DNA from: Drechmeria coniospora
Lineage: Eukaryota; Ascomycota; Sordariomycetes; Hypocreales; Ophiocordycipitaceae
Length of the DNA: 64,000 nucleotides
Assembly (NCBI RefSeq): GCF_001625195.1
Contig: NC_054391.1
Coordinates: 4,971,157 to 5,035,156, forward strand
Direction of reading: 5' to 3'
The notes beneath the pieces are model-generated. The model saw only the letters and a program-made list of their open reading frames with translations. It was not told the origin of the DNA and did not search any database. Of this stretch, positions 23,001 through 34,561 are shown piece after piece. A program made the translations under genes and the position numbers. Positions within the stretch are counted from its first letter, which is position 1, and each line of letters starts with the position of its first letter.

Positions 23001-25383
23001 CAACGGCGCCGCCGACGTGGATGTTCACAGGATTATTTTAGAGGGTCTGAAGAGCATCATAGAGGGTTGCGGCGAGAGTCTCGTCAACGGTTGGGACATT
23101 GCCTTTGAGATCATTGGAAGCGTCTTCAACTCGTCGCAGCCCATCCCCGAGGAGAAACGGGGGGCGTCCGGTAACTCTGGACTGCTGACCACCCGGGCAA
23201 GCAAGCTGGTGCGATCGTCCTTCAGCTCGCTGCAGCTAATCTGCACTGACTTCCTGGCATCTCTTCCAAACTCTTGTTTCCTTATCCTGGTGGATACTCT
23301 GTACAAGTTTTGCTCGCAGGGCGACGACCTGAACATTGCCTTGACGACGGTCACATTCTACTGGGTTTTGTCCGACTTTTTATCGGCCAAGAAGGAGGAA
23401 TCGCTTGACATCACTGCGGATCTGATGGGAGGCTCAGACATTTCCGCGCTGGAGAAACGAGCGGCTGATCGCAGTCAAAAGGGGTCAGATGCGGCGTTGT
23501 GGATGCTGCTGCTCTTGCGATTATCAACCGTCACCACTGATGAGAGACTCGAGCTCCGCAACAGCGCAATCCAGACGCTGATCCGAATATTTGACGCCTA
23601 CGGCGATCGCCTCAGCCCGGAAGCGTGGTCCATCTGCGTCAAGTCGGTCATGTTCAAGCTGCTGTCGTCCCTCGAGGGGGAGCTCGACGCTGCAGAAGCC
23701 GACAAGGTGGAGAATGGCAGCCGTACGGGATGGCATGACACCGCCGTCGTCATCCTCAGCGGCATTTCCAAGCTGTTGGCAAACTATCTGTACAAACTCA
23801 CAGCCGACACGTCCTTCAACCAGCTCTGGCGTGAGCTGCTCGGCCACTTTGCCAGGCTGCTTGACTTTGAGGTTCTCGACATCAACACGGCAACATTCAA
23901 GGCATTGAGCCACGTGCTGTCGCAGACTGGTGACGACGAGAAGACACCGTTTGGTGAGAAGACGGTCGAGTTTGCTTGGGAGCTGTGGTCTCGCGGCATC
24001 CCGACTTCGAAGAACAGAGGGGGCAAGGAAGAAGACAATCAGAAGTGTCTGATGGCGTATGTCGCCACGCTTTGCGAAATCTACAAGCTGATTCAGATCA
24101 GATTAACCGTGGAGACGGTCGAGCGAATTATGTGCCTTTTGCGCGAAACCGTCGAGGAGGCATCGGTGAGCAGCTATGCTCTGGACATTGAGAACGCAAC
24201 GCCCCTCCAAATCCAGACGCTGGCGGCGGTGCAGATGATTCGAACGGATGTCAATGGCGTTCCTTCGACCATGATCCAGCAGGTCTCCACCTTGGTCACC
24301 CTGCCGTACGATCGGGTTCCGTCGAACGAACCCGGCGGCGCGAAGCGAACGTACGTTGCCATTTCGAAGGCGAGCATGAAAATCCTGCAGACGCTCATTC
24401 TTCAGCATGCCTCCGACAAGGGCATCTACACGAGCGGCGCGCTTGCAACAGGGCTGTCTGCGTTACAGAAAGCCATTGGCCTCAAATACCAATTCCCCGT
24501 CATCACCAAGTCGGTTCAGCCATGGCAGCTGGCGACCACCTCGGCTCTGAACATTTTGGATGCCACACTCGGCCAGCTCAGCTCCCTCGGTGTTCCCTCG
24601 AAGGCGGCCAAGGCCATCTGGGCCATCACCGTCTCGGTGGCCGACGGCATCCTGAGTGCCGATACGGACACGGCGGCGGACAAGAGCAACTTTGCCGACG
24701 ATGAAGCGTTTGACATTGAGTCCTTTCGCACGCTCCGCAAGATGCTCATTCCGCGACTCGGCGGCGAGGCTATCGCGGAGAAGACGAGGGAGGCGTACGC
24801 AAGAAGCTTGTTCAAGATTTCCATCATCCACAGCCTCACGCCTGACGAGGAGGCCATCGCCGACAAGGGCGGCGACGCGGGGTTGCCATTGCTCTACGCC
24901 GCGCGCCTCGGCCGAACGGTGGCCGTGCCGGCAGTGCGACGCACCCAAATGGCGTACGTCGCCTTTGGCGAGCTGTTTTCTCTTGCCTCCACGCATTCGT
25001 CGACGTCGGGATCGGAAGAGAGCAAGGATGAAAAGCCGGCGGTGAAGTCGGACGCACGGATTCGAATCGCGAGCACGGCCACGCCATTCCTCCTGTTGCG
25101 GTGCGCCCTGACGATGCGTGCCTACGTGGCGGATCAGCCATTGCGAGGGGAAATGCCGCAGCCCTTGAGCCAGCGGCGGGAGCTGATCTGGTTGCTAGGG
25201 AAGCTGGTCGAGCTCGAAAGTGAGGGAGAGGCGAGCGAAGGGGTCAAGGAGGAGAGCAGGAAGTATCTGTTGAAGCTCTATCCCCTGATGGTGAAGGCGT
25301 TAAGCGTAAACGGCGACGGCAAGGTCTTGGAACTTTTGAGGGACGGGTTGGAGATGTTGGGCCGGGAAGTAGGGGTTATGTAG
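20003..25383 (+). CDS. mon2: MON2/YSL2 endosome-Golgi trafficking protein, 5 exons
   Basis: Large peripheral membrane protein related to Arf-GEFs but without a Sec7 domain; the family scaffolds Arl1 and the Neo1-Dop1 flippase at trans-Golgi and endosome membranes. Exons 20003-20080, 20155-20221, 20294-20674, 20728-20816 and 20863-25383 give 1,711 aa, near the usual fungal size. Introns are 74, 72, 53 and 46 nt. The last is very short, but removing it joins LDAYR to IFIDLCLMTEGQRPEFL, as expected. The N-terminus (MTTHFLASELANLIQESKRK, then SSFVNPFIIACGTKNAKFTG) matches the DCB region; the HUS-like and long alpha-helical HEAT-type regions follow in the uninterrupted 4.5-kb exon. A Ser/Thr/Pro-rich disordered insert lies at about residues 600-660. 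TRM7 follows on the same strand after 236 bp. Confidence 0.93.
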
Positions 25384-25619
25384 CTTCACGAGGCATTTTT
25401 TTATGAGCAGCGGATTGCGTCAAATCGTCCAGGCCCTGTCTGCGATGGTGTTGAATGTTGAATGAAGATGATTCACTTGGGCCAAGTCTAGGGTAAGCCG
25501 GCAGTTCAGTTGTGGGTACCAAGTCCTTGACAACCGTGGGGCTATTAGTGGCAGCAACATTTTTGAGCTTTCCCATCATCAAAATCAACACTCGGGCGAT
25601 CGAACGCAGCGACGACAGC

Positions 25620-26905
25620 ATGGGCAAATCCTCCAAGGACAAGCGTGACGCCTACTACCGGCTGGCCAAGGAACAAGGCTGGCGTGCTCGAAGCGCTTTC
25701 AAGCTCCTTCAGCTGGATGAAGGTACATACATGCCTTGTGTGCATGGATGCATGCTCTGCACCGCTGCCCAATGAGACAATGCTGACAGATGTCTTCAGA
25801 GTTTGACCTCTTCGCCAACGTCTCTCGCGTGGTCGATCTTTGCGCCGCTCCAGGGAGCTGGTCCCAGGTGCTCTCGCGCGTGCTCATCCAAGGCGAAACG
25901 TTTGGCCATACGGCATGGCAGGACCGTGAGGCCAAGATCCGGCGGCAGATGCTCGACGTGTTCCCCGGAGCCGTGTCGGACCGGCAGAGAGCGGAGGTGG
26001 AAGGCGAGATGCGGCAGCAGCAGGTCGAGTCGCAGCCGCGCGGGGATGTCAAGATTGTGGCCATCGACCTGCAGCCCATCTCACCCCTCGCCGGCATCAC
26101 GACGCTGCGGGCGGACATTACGCACCCGGCAACGGTGCCGCTGCTGCTCAAGGCGTTGGATCCCGAATACGACGAGAGCAGGGCCTCGCAGATGGCGTCA
26201 CACCCCGTCGACCTCGTGCTAAGCGACGGCGCACCGGACGTGACGGGCCTTCACGACCTGGACATATACGTGCAGTCGCAGCTGCTCTTTGCCGCTCTCA
26301 ACCTCGCGCTGTGCGTGCTCAAGCCGGGGGGCAAGTTTGTGGCCAAGATATTCCGCGGACGCAACGTGGACGTTCTCTACGCCCAACTCAAGATCTTCTT
26401 TGAAAAGGTGATGGTGGCGAAGCCTCGGAGCAGTAGGGCGAGCAGCGTCGAGGCCTTTATCGTGTGCCTCAACTTTTGTCCGCCGGCCGGATTCAGCGCC
26501 AGCCTAGAAGAACCGCTGGGCGTGGGGCGGCGGCTGGAACGAATGGCCACGGAGAGGGAGAGGCAGCTCCCGACGGTGGCCGAGGTGGCGATGCAGAATA
26601 CGACTACGGGCACGTGGGAGCCGGCGCCCGTCTCGGCTCCCGGCGTCGGCGGCAACGGCATCGTCGAGATGGAAGTATACGACGAGACAGGCACGGAGAA
26701 GGAACGGGCAAAGGAGAGCAGCGGGGAGAGCACAAGGTGGATTGCGCCGTTCATTGCTTGCGGCGATCTATCGGCCTTTGACTCGGACGCCTCCTACCAA
26801 CTTCCCGAAGACTACGTCTCGCTCGATCCCGTGCAGCCGCCGATCGCGCCGCCGTACAAGCGGGCGGTCGAGATGCGAGCGGCGCAATCCAGGGCAGCGA
26901 GGTAA
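25620..26905 (+). CDS. trm7: tRNA 2'-O-ribose methyltransferase TRM7 (FtsJ/RrmJ family), 2 exons
   Basis: Methylates the 2'-OH of anticodon-loop residues 32 and 34 with SAM, with partner proteins of the Trm732 and Rtt10 type. Exons 25620-25722 and 25800-26905 (intron 77 nt) give 402 aa. Motifs: [38 protein letters not shown] with the first catalytic Lys, [16 protein letters not shown] (SAM site), [18 protein letters not shown] (catalytic Asp), [13 protein letters not shown] (second Lys) and SSVEAFIVC (Glu), so the K-D-K-E tetrad is complete. A segment rich in Arg/Gln (about residues 85-110) interrupts the domain, as in other fungal TRM7 proteins, and a Gly/Glu-rich insert lies near 310-345. 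The 3' end is convergent with the GNAT gene, 103 bp away. Confidence 0.95.
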
Positions 26906-27008
26906 CGCGAATGGCTGGCCACTCATCAAGCTAAACGGAAGCGCATGCTACAAGAGACGATGCAAGGCGGGCGGCGGGAGACGTTTGCTCCTTCGGACGG
27001 CGCGATGG

Positions 27009-27681
27009 TCAGTGAGCCGGGGGATCCTTCTGGCCCTTGCCGCCCATCTCGAGCAGGACGAGGCCGGCCGAGGGACCGTCGTCGAAGTCGACGGCGCCCA
27101 GCTCGCGCTGGTACATCTTGGCGGCGGATTCGTCGTGAGTCATGAGGATGAGACCGCGCAGGTTGGGCCACTCGTCGACCATTTCCTTGAGCGAGCGCAT
27201 CATCCACGAGGCCAGGCCGCGGCGTTGGAATTTCTCGAGGACAAAGACGTCGGTGAGGTAGGCAAAGGTGACGTAGTCGGTGACGACGCGGGCGAGGCCG
27301 CAGAGGCTGAACTGGGCGCCGCCCTGGATGACGTGGGGGAGGCCGCCGTTTGCTGGACCGAGGGTATGTCGCGTCAGAGGCGAGCGGCAGACGCCGGCGA
27401 CGTCGGACGGGTAGGTTGGGGGGCTACGAACCTTTCATCTGCTCCGCCGTGTCCGGCACGGCGTACATGCTGAGGGTCATGCAGTTGTCGAGCATCTTTC
27501 GCATCTGCTTGGGCTCGAGCGGGTCGTTCCACCACATGAGCTCCGAGTCGAAGACGTCGTTGACGGCGCGGGGGTCGAGGAAGGCCTTGTCGGTGGTGAG
27601 GAAGAAGCCGTCACGATACCACGACCTAGGTTCGCCATGCGGCTGGAGCTTGCGCTCGACGGTGCAGTGCTGGGAACCCAT
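27009..27681 (-). CDS. GNAT-family N-acetyltransferase, 2 exons
   Basis: Acetyl-CoA-dependent N-acetyltransferase of unknown substrate. Exons 27681-27432 and 27352-27009 (intron 79 nt, GTTCGT...GTCCAG) give 197 aa; the join reads AEQMK|ANGGLPHVIQGG. Acetyl-CoA-binding motif A is YLTDVFVLEKFQRRGLASWM (RRGLA matches the R/QxxGxG/A loop), and a second core strand reads NLRGLILMTHDESAAKMY. The C-terminus is short (LLEMGGKGQKDPPAH). ATG 27681 (MGSQHCTVERKLQ) begins the conserved part; no better ATG precedes it. Related fungal proteins are annotated only as GNAT-domain proteins, often compared with bacterial GCN5-like enzymes. Confidence 0.88.
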
Positions 27682-30600
27682 GGTACCGCCTCGGATGGTT
27701 GGGCGTCGACGGGAGACGGTAGCGTTCGGTCTCGGCACGAAGGGCACATAGATGGGCCCCGTCCAGCGGCGGCGAGTTTGGTCGGGACGTGCGGACGACG
27801 AGAGGGAGGGACACGAATTCGCAGCCTCCGGTGCCCGTCCGTCGTTTCTCCTGTCGCTTTCCGCCAGTCGGTTTTCGTCGAGACGGGACGGAGGACGGCG
27901 GCGAGATGGGATAGGGAGCAGATAGGGGGCGGGTAGAGGATGATGGCGATTGGACACGGGGAGGTTCGATGCTGCGTTGGACGTGCGGGAGGATTTAATA
28001 CTCGAGGTGGATATTCGTCACGCCGGTCTTTGCTCGTCTCGCTTTCCTGGTGCCCGCTCGCACCTGCATGTCGGTAGAAAACTCCTGCCACGTCGATGAA
28101 GCAGGTAGGTACGTCGGCTCATGTACGGCACAAACGGTGCAGACGATCAATGGGATATGACGGTCCAGGATCAGCCCTTGGCCGCACGCATGGCGTATCG
28201 GTCGACACCTTGACTGGCAAGGTGAGCAGGGGCTCATGTGGGCAAGCTTGATAGTTCACGGTTGGCACAAACGGACTACACCTCTGCGCGTGAATATCCA
28301 CCCAACCCCCCCTTGCTTGGGCTTGGGCTGAGCGCTCGCCGCAATGCCCCGATCCTATCGTCGGTATGCGAAGGCCGGGACTCGAAGGGATCTCGTGGGA
28401 GCGAGTGCATAGCGAGGTACTTGGTGCAAGCGCAGTGGTACGGCATGGCCTCGTGTCACCGGTTAGCAACGGGCTCCGGCGTGGAATTACGTACACGGGC
28501 GGCCCTGTGATCGCCATCAGCTGCACCCGACGGCCGCTAACGGGGACCACTGTTGTGAGTTTGTGCCGGTCTTCCACAGATCGATCTACCAAGGCTGGAG
28601 CATCGCAACGAGATCGGCGGGGGAGGGGGACCGGCGGGAGGGGGGGGGGCGGGTCAGGTGGTCGTTGGTGGAAGGTTAATTGATCGGTTGAGCCATCGGA
28701 AACAGGTTCTCGTCGCCTCGCCGCCCCGAATTGCCGTTCGTTTTGGGAAGTTGGAGGGAGAAGCGAGAAGTCGGGCCCCTTGGCTCGATTCTACTTGGGG
28801 CTACTGCGACGAGAAGGACGGGCAATTCCATTCTCGGAACTCGGTACTGTCGTGAACAAGGAGTCGTGACAATCTCAAACTGGACAAGATTCGTGCACGG
28901 CGTGGAGAGTACAAGTAGGCAATACTGACCGACTGTCGTGTGTAGGAACGGGCGAGAGAGTAATACGTGTACGCGTACGTCACTGCACTATACAACAGGC
29001 AACAGCCTACCTACTTGTAGTAGGTACTAGGTCAGTACATTTCATAGCACTCGCACACCGACTTCTGCCGTAGGTGTACGTTTTCGGTACCAGGAGTTGA
29101 ACGGAGAAGCAGGAGGTGCGAAGGTACAAGTGCTGTACGGGTACCTCGAGACGGCGAACTACATGTATTGTCAAGTACTTGCGAGTTGCACTGTACTTAC
29201 AGTACGTGCTTGTGGAACTTGTGCCTTGGTACTCCGTACCCCGTACCTCCCCGTGCCTACAGCACAGCCAGTACTCAGAGGGCAACGCACAAGCCAAGTA
29301 TCAGGTACAGGTACTTGCTTGCATGCTCGTACTTACTGTGCTAGCATGCGTGCCTCGAGCGCGGCCTCGTGACGGTCGGGGGGACGGTGACTGTTAAGGG
29401 GACGGTGCCTTTTGTTTCACCATTGATCGAGCGACCTCGTTGCATTCTCGGAGATGCAGATGATGACGGTGACATGTACACGGACGTACCCAACCGCTGG
29501 CTTCCCCGATCGGTTCGCCATGAACTTCCGAAGCGAGCACTAGAGCAGTGAATCCGGCAAGCCGTCCTGTCAGGTCGCCGCGTTTGGCGGCGAGCAGCGC
29601 TAGCAGAATGCAGGCTCGGCTGCGTGTACTTGGATCCACGCCCAGAATGCGCGGCGGAGCAAGTACCGCACACACGTGCAGGCAAGGAAACATGCATCGG
29701 CGCGGGAGATGCTATGTTCATACGAGGTAATACGGAGTACTCCGTAGATCATTGGCACTCTGACACTTTGCATGTAAGTACCTGTACAGCATCAGTACCG
29801 AGCACACGTAGGTCCTCCGTACTCTGCTCCGTACTGTGCACTGCACTTGTATGCATGTGTCGGCAAGTCCTCCGTACCACCTGCGAATGCATGTATCAAG
29901 TACAGGAGGCATTCATATTTGGGTTGGTACAGTTGAATGTACAGATCGGTGCCTCTGCTGTGCGGTGCATTTACTGTACATGAGGTGCCTAGTACTACTA
30001 GGTACCTAGTAGGTGCAGTACAAGCATGTTTAGCACTATTAATACTTGCTCCGTACTTGTACACCATTCTCCATACTTGCATGCATGTATCGGTACGAGA
30101 GGCATTCATACGTGGGTTGGCACACTGGCATGTATCAGTACCTCCTCCGTACACTGCACTTGCTTGCCTGCCCGCATGCTTTAGCACGTCCTCCGTACGG
30201 AGTACACCATGCGGGCACGCATGTACCGGTACGAGATGGCTTCATACGCGGATTGGCACACTTGCATGTATCGGTACCTCCTCCGTACGGCGTGGTACCT
30301 GTGCAGCTTCGCTTGTCCGGCCCGCGCAGACAAGCAGTCGCTCCGCCAGTCCATGGTGCTGTCCGTAGATGGCAAGTGCGAGCGTGACCGAGCGAGACGG
30401 CGGAGCGGGCAACCACACGCGGGCGTGCCTGTACGGTTCGACGATGATCACGCCGCGTTCCAGCTGTTCCTGTGACATCGCCCCGCCACGACCGAGACCG
30501 ACCGACTGACCGACTCTCCTCCCTCCGAAGCGTGCACGAGAACGGCACCCGATGCTGGCTGTCCTGGAATGCGGGCAAGCAGGCAGCGGGAAGCGGTCGC

Positions 30601-30726
30601 GATATTCGTCGTCGTCAGTCGTGGCCGTGACGATGGAGGAGACAACACAACGGGAGGGGCATCTCGTGCTGTGCACGTCATCAGGTCCTCCACACAAACC
30701 TGGCTTCGTTTCTTTCGTCAACCAAG
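27682..30726. other. Intergenic accessory region, GTAC-rich, no supported gene
   Basis: Three kilobases without a supported gene. About 28900-30300 is a GTAC-rich stretch that includes diverged tandem repeats (listed separately at 29889-30290). Short plus- and minus-strand frames of up to about 205 codons exist before 28700 but have no motif and lie in the GNAT promoter or antisense to it. Confidence 0.6.
29889..30290. repeat. Diverged tandem repeat, about three units
   Basis: The words GCATGTAT(C)..GTAC, GGCATTCATA, GGGTTGGCACA and CATGTATC.GTACCTCCTCCGTAC recur in the same order from 29889, 30083 and 30219. Unit length varies (about 195 and 136 bp), with the first unit the most diverged. 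The units look like an expanded GTAC-rich block rather than a coding repeat. Confidence 0.65.
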
Positions 30727-31805
30727 CATTCAATCACACGGGGCGTGTGCTCACTGTTCGTGCTTGTTGCTCACGACGGTTGGACGGTTGGTCCAGAGGC
30801 GAGCATGATGATGGCTCGGGGCCGTCGTCGCATTGTCCTTGCGGTACGACATAACATCCTCTACAACCTTTGATCTGGCTTCTGCGGAAAAGCAGGCGGT
30901 CAATGACATTGGGCGTGCGCCAACCATAACTGATATCTCCCGCCCAGGTCGCTTACGACGATTGGATGGTCGGACCAGGGGCGAGTACCGTAATGCAGCG
31001 CTCTACGATCTTGGTGATCCGGCTCCCGTTGAAAGGCAGGTATTCAATGACATTGGACGTATGCTGACCATGACCGATTTTATCCGCCTGGCTCGCCCAC
31101 AACGATTGGATGGTCGGACCGGAGGCGAGAGTGCCTTAATAGATAACGCTCTACGACAAAGGTGATTAGGCTTCGGCAGCAAAGCAGGCATTCGACACTA
31201 CGTCGGTCTCGATCGCTTGCAACGGTTGGATATCCGTACGGCACCGGAGCCGAGTACTACAATGCGCGTCGCTCTCGCTACACCTTCTCCCCGTACGTTA
31301 CGGTAGCCTTTACGACAAACGAGCGACGAGGGTTGGACTCTGCGGCGCAGCAGGCATTCGATGACATTGTACGTAGACTAACTACTATATCCGCGTGGCT
31401 CGCTCGCGACCATTGGATGGATGGACCGAAGCCGAGTACCACGATGCATATGGCAGTCGTCGCATTTCCTCCCTGCAGGCAGGTCTTGGACCCCGCGCAC
31501 ACCCCGCAAAACCGATCGGGGGATATACACCCGAAAAAAATATACCCGAAAAAAAAGGTTATAAACGTTCCATAAAGTAAGTTACCCAAAGAAGAAGAAG
31601 ATGAAGAAGTTAGAAGAACACGGACTGCGGAGTCGATGTATGGGACTCGGACAAGCGTCCTTCATCATGCATACACCCACACGAGCATCCGATCAAAATC
31701 ATCAAAAATAAAAGGAAAGCGAATCGAAGTCAAAAGTACACGGCCTACAGCAAGCCAAGGCCGACGGCCAGGGCAGCGGCGAAGAGGGAACCCATAACGG
31801 CGCTG
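30727..31805. repeat. Duplicated flank A, copy 1 (less mutated)
   Basis: Homologous along its whole length to 33385-34444. Compare 30741-30760 (GGGCGTGTGCTCACTGTTCG) with 33398-33417 (GGGCGTATACTTACTGTTCG). Copy 1 is GC-richer; differences are mostly C or G here against T or A in the second copy. The right end runs into the last 61 nt of the GPI-anchored protein gene. Inside, degenerate units of about 120-180 bp repeat, each with CGACGRTTGGATGG, GGCGAGTAC, GCAGGCATTCAATGACATTG and TCCGCC.GGCTCGC-like blocks; in one frame these read RLDGRTRGEY and FNDIGRMLTMTDFIRLARP. No intact frame with an ATG was found. Confidence 0.85.
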
Positions 31806-32407
31806 GCACCGTCGACGGCGACGCCGGCCGCCGTCAAGGAGCTCGTACCGTTGGTCCGGACGCCCGAGCCCGACGGCAAAGCCGAGCCCGAGCTGCTCGC
31901 GCTGCCCGAGGTGGTGGCGCTGGCGGTGATGCTGGCGCTGGCGGTGGTGCTGGTGGTGATGCTGGCGGTGGTGCTGGCGCTCGTCGTCTCGCTCGACGAC
32001 GAGGTCGACGACGGCTGGGCCGACGACGACGACGGGGAGGCCGCCGCCGAGGCCGAGGACGCTGCCGCCGCCGAGGACGCCGCCTGCGCCGCCGAGGTCA
32101 CGCTCGCCTGCACGGTGTCCGGCTTGATGGACGCCGGGTCGATGAACTTAGGCTGGTACGACTCGCTACCTTTGTACTGAGGGCAACCGGGAACGGTGGT
32201 CTTGGGCGGAGCGCGGCCGCCGCCGCAGTCGAGGACCTCGCAGAGCTCGTACGTGTCGGGGACATACCAGACGCGCGAAGCGTACGCAGCCATGCCTGAG
32301 GGCTTCACGACGGTTTCGTAGTGAGTGCAGCCCGTGAGATCGGTGCGGCCGAGAACCGGGGAGGCGAGGAGGAGGAAGCCTCCGAAAGCGAGTGAGCGGA
32401 TGGACAT
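31745..32407 (-). CDS. GPI-anchored, Ser/Thr-rich secreted protein
   Basis: Intact 220-aa frame with ATG at 32407. Residues 1-20 (MSIRSLAFGGFLLLASPVLG) form a clear signal peptide. A short Cys-containing domain follows (GCTHYETVVKPSG, YELCEVLDCGGG, PGCPQYKG; four Cys), then about 90 residues of Ser/Thr/Ala low complexity suited to O-mannosylation. The C-terminus has a likely omega site (RTNGTS) and a hydrophobic tail (VMGSLFAAALAVGLGLL). This architecture is typical of fungal cell-wall or plasma-membrane GPI proteins; the exact role is unknown. The last 61 nt, encoding the GPI tail and stop, are also present in the second copy of flank A, where the rest of the gene is missing. Confidence 0.85.
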   Translation of the reverse strand: MSIRSLAFGGFLLLASPVLGRTDLTGCTHYETVVKPSGMAAYASRVWYVPDTYELCEVLDCGGGRAPPKTTVPGCPQYKGSESYQPKFIDPASIKPDTVQASVTSAAQAASSAAAASSASAAASPSSSSAQPSSTSSSSETTSASTTASITTSTTASASITASATTSGSASSSGSALPSGSGVRTNGTSSLTAAGVAVDGASAVMGSLFAAALAVGLGLL

Positions 32408-32846
32408 GGCGTTGGTTTTGTGTGGGAAAAAAGTGAATGAATGATACTGTCAGAGTATTGGTACCGCCGTCCGGTGGAATTGTTGCGCGAGTGATGGAAA
32501 AAGAATGTGGTTTGGCGACTGAAGGAAGGAAAGAGAACGTACTGACGAGGAGGCGAGAGAAGGTCGGTCGAGGCGAGGAGAGGCCGTATCGATACTTATA
32601 CGCCCGGCCCCCGACGACACATACGTGTTCGCACGCACGCCGCCGCCGCCGCCGCCCAGAGCTGCCCGCTGGCCGCGGCAGGCGAGCGTCGTCGGCCATC
32701 AGGATGCGTCGCCGCCACGGATCGTACCGCGTGTGCGGGCCACGAGGAGACGCACTGTGCGGTACCGCACGACACGGGCCGAGCACCACCAACGATGCCG
32801 TACCCGCTTGGCCGAAGCGCACGAGGGCACAGTGCCGAGCACGGCC

Positions 32847-33384
32847 GATCTACATGGCCAGGATCTGGAGGCGAGGAAGGGGACAGTGTCGGCCTCCTCG
32901 ACCCCGGATGTACTCGCACGTACCGGTACGTACCCGTTCGTACCCGGCCTCGTTTGTGACGGAAGGCACGGAAGGCACGGCCGATCTGCCGTTTCATCTA
33001 TCGAGCCGCTAGTCCCTCTTCGGAGATATCTGCACCCGCCGGCAGCTTGTGCATAGAGAGCTATGACGTTTATAAACTCTAATATTTACTACTCCGCTCC
33101 GTATAGCTATATACGGGGCGCTCCATACCGTAGTTGCCCACTAGTAGTATTTGGCCGAGCCCAGGTACGTACGAGTACGTCCATATACCTCCAACAACAC
33201 TGCGCACAGTACGGTAGGCCGTACGTACTAAGTCTCGAGCTCCTTTGTCGGGATCCCTCTACCGAGGCGTAGTACCTAAAGCCATTACGAGGCCCGCGAG
33301 GTGCGAGGCTCGGACGAAGGCTCAGCGAGACAACGACAACGACGACGGCGACGACGACGACGAAGACGAAGACGAAGACGAAGA
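32847..33384. repeat. Duplicated flank B, copy 1
   Basis: Homologous to 35845-36441. Shared blocks include ATGGCCAGGATCTGGAGGCG, GAAGGCACGGAAGGCACGGC, TATATACGGGGCGCTCCATA and CCTCTACCGAGGCG, in the same order and spacing. In one frame both copies read GQDLEARKGTVSASS..PDVLA, and copy 2 ends EGTEGTADLPFHLSSR. The right end is a GAC/GAAGAC trinucleotide tract that leads directly into the second copy of flank A at 33385. Substitutions relative to copy 2 go both ways, unlike the A pair. Confidence 0.85.
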
Positions 33385-34444
33385 CATTCAATTATACGGG
33401 GCGTATACTTACTGTTCGTGCCTGTTGCTTACGACGGTTGGACGGTTGGTCTAGAGGTAAGTATAATAATAGCTTGGGGCTGTTGTTGCATCTTCCTTAT
33501 GGTATAACATAATATCCTCTATAACCTTTAATCTGGCTTTTGCAGAAAAGCAGGCGGTTAATAATATTCGGCGTACGCTAACTATAACTGATATCTCCCG
33601 CCTAGGTCGCTTACGACAATTGGATGGCCAGACCAGGGGCAAGTACTATAATGTATACCCTCTATAATCTTAGTAATCCGGCTCTTGTGGAAAAGTAGGT
33701 ATTTAATAATATTGGATGTATGCTAACTATGGCCGATTTTATCCGCCTAGCTCGCCCTCGACGATCGGATAGTCGGACCGGAGGCGAGAGTACCTTAAAG
33801 GATAACGCTCTACGATAAAGGTAATTAGGCTTTGGCAGTAAAGTAGGCATTTGATACTATGTTGGTCTCGATCGCTTATAATGGTTGGATATCCGTCCGG
33901 TACCGGAGCTAAGTGCTACAATATATGTTGCTCTTGCTATACCTTCTCCCTGTACGTTACGGCAGCCTCTACGACGAATGAGCGATAAGGGTTGGACTCT
34001 ACGGTATAGTAAGCATTTAATAATATTGTATATAGACTAACTACTATATCCGTATAGCTTGCTTGCAACTATTAGATGGATGGACCGAAGCCGTATACTA
34101 TAATGCATATAGTAGTTATTATATTTCCTTCCTGCAGGTAGGTCTTGGACCTTGCGTACACCCCGCAAAACTAACCGGGGGATATATACCCGAAAAAAGG
34201 TTATAAACGTTCTATAAAGTAAGTTACCTAAAGAAGAAGAAGATAAAGAAGAAGTTAGAAGAATACGAACCGTAAAGTCGATATATAGGACTTGGATAAG
34301 AGTTTACACATATACCCATACGAGTATCCAATTAAAATTATCAAAAATAAAGGGACGCGAATTAAAGTTAAAAAGTATACGGCCTATAGCAAGCCAAGGC
34401 CGACGGCCAGGGCAGCGGCGAAGAGGGAACCGATAATAGTGCTG
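33385..34444. repeat. Duplicated flank A, copy 2, RIP-mutated
   Basis: Second copy of 30727-31805. Changes are dominated by C-to-T and G-to-A in TpG/CpA context: where copy 1 has GCTTGCAACGG (about 31215) this copy has GCTTATAATGG, and where copy 1 has ATGATGATGG this copy has ATAATAATAG. This is the classic RIP signature. The right end preserves the last 20 codons and stop (TAG at 34386-34384) of the GPI-anchored protein almost unmutated (GSLFAAALAVGLGLL) but no further gene sequence. Confidence 0.85.
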
Positions 34445-34561
34445 CAACCTCCCCTCGTTTGGGCTTCAGGCCAATGCTATGCATGACTGGATGTATTCCT
34501 CCAGTACGGTTGCCCGGGCTGGTACTAGACCCGGTACGCCAAGCCGGGCCGGAGAAGGTAA

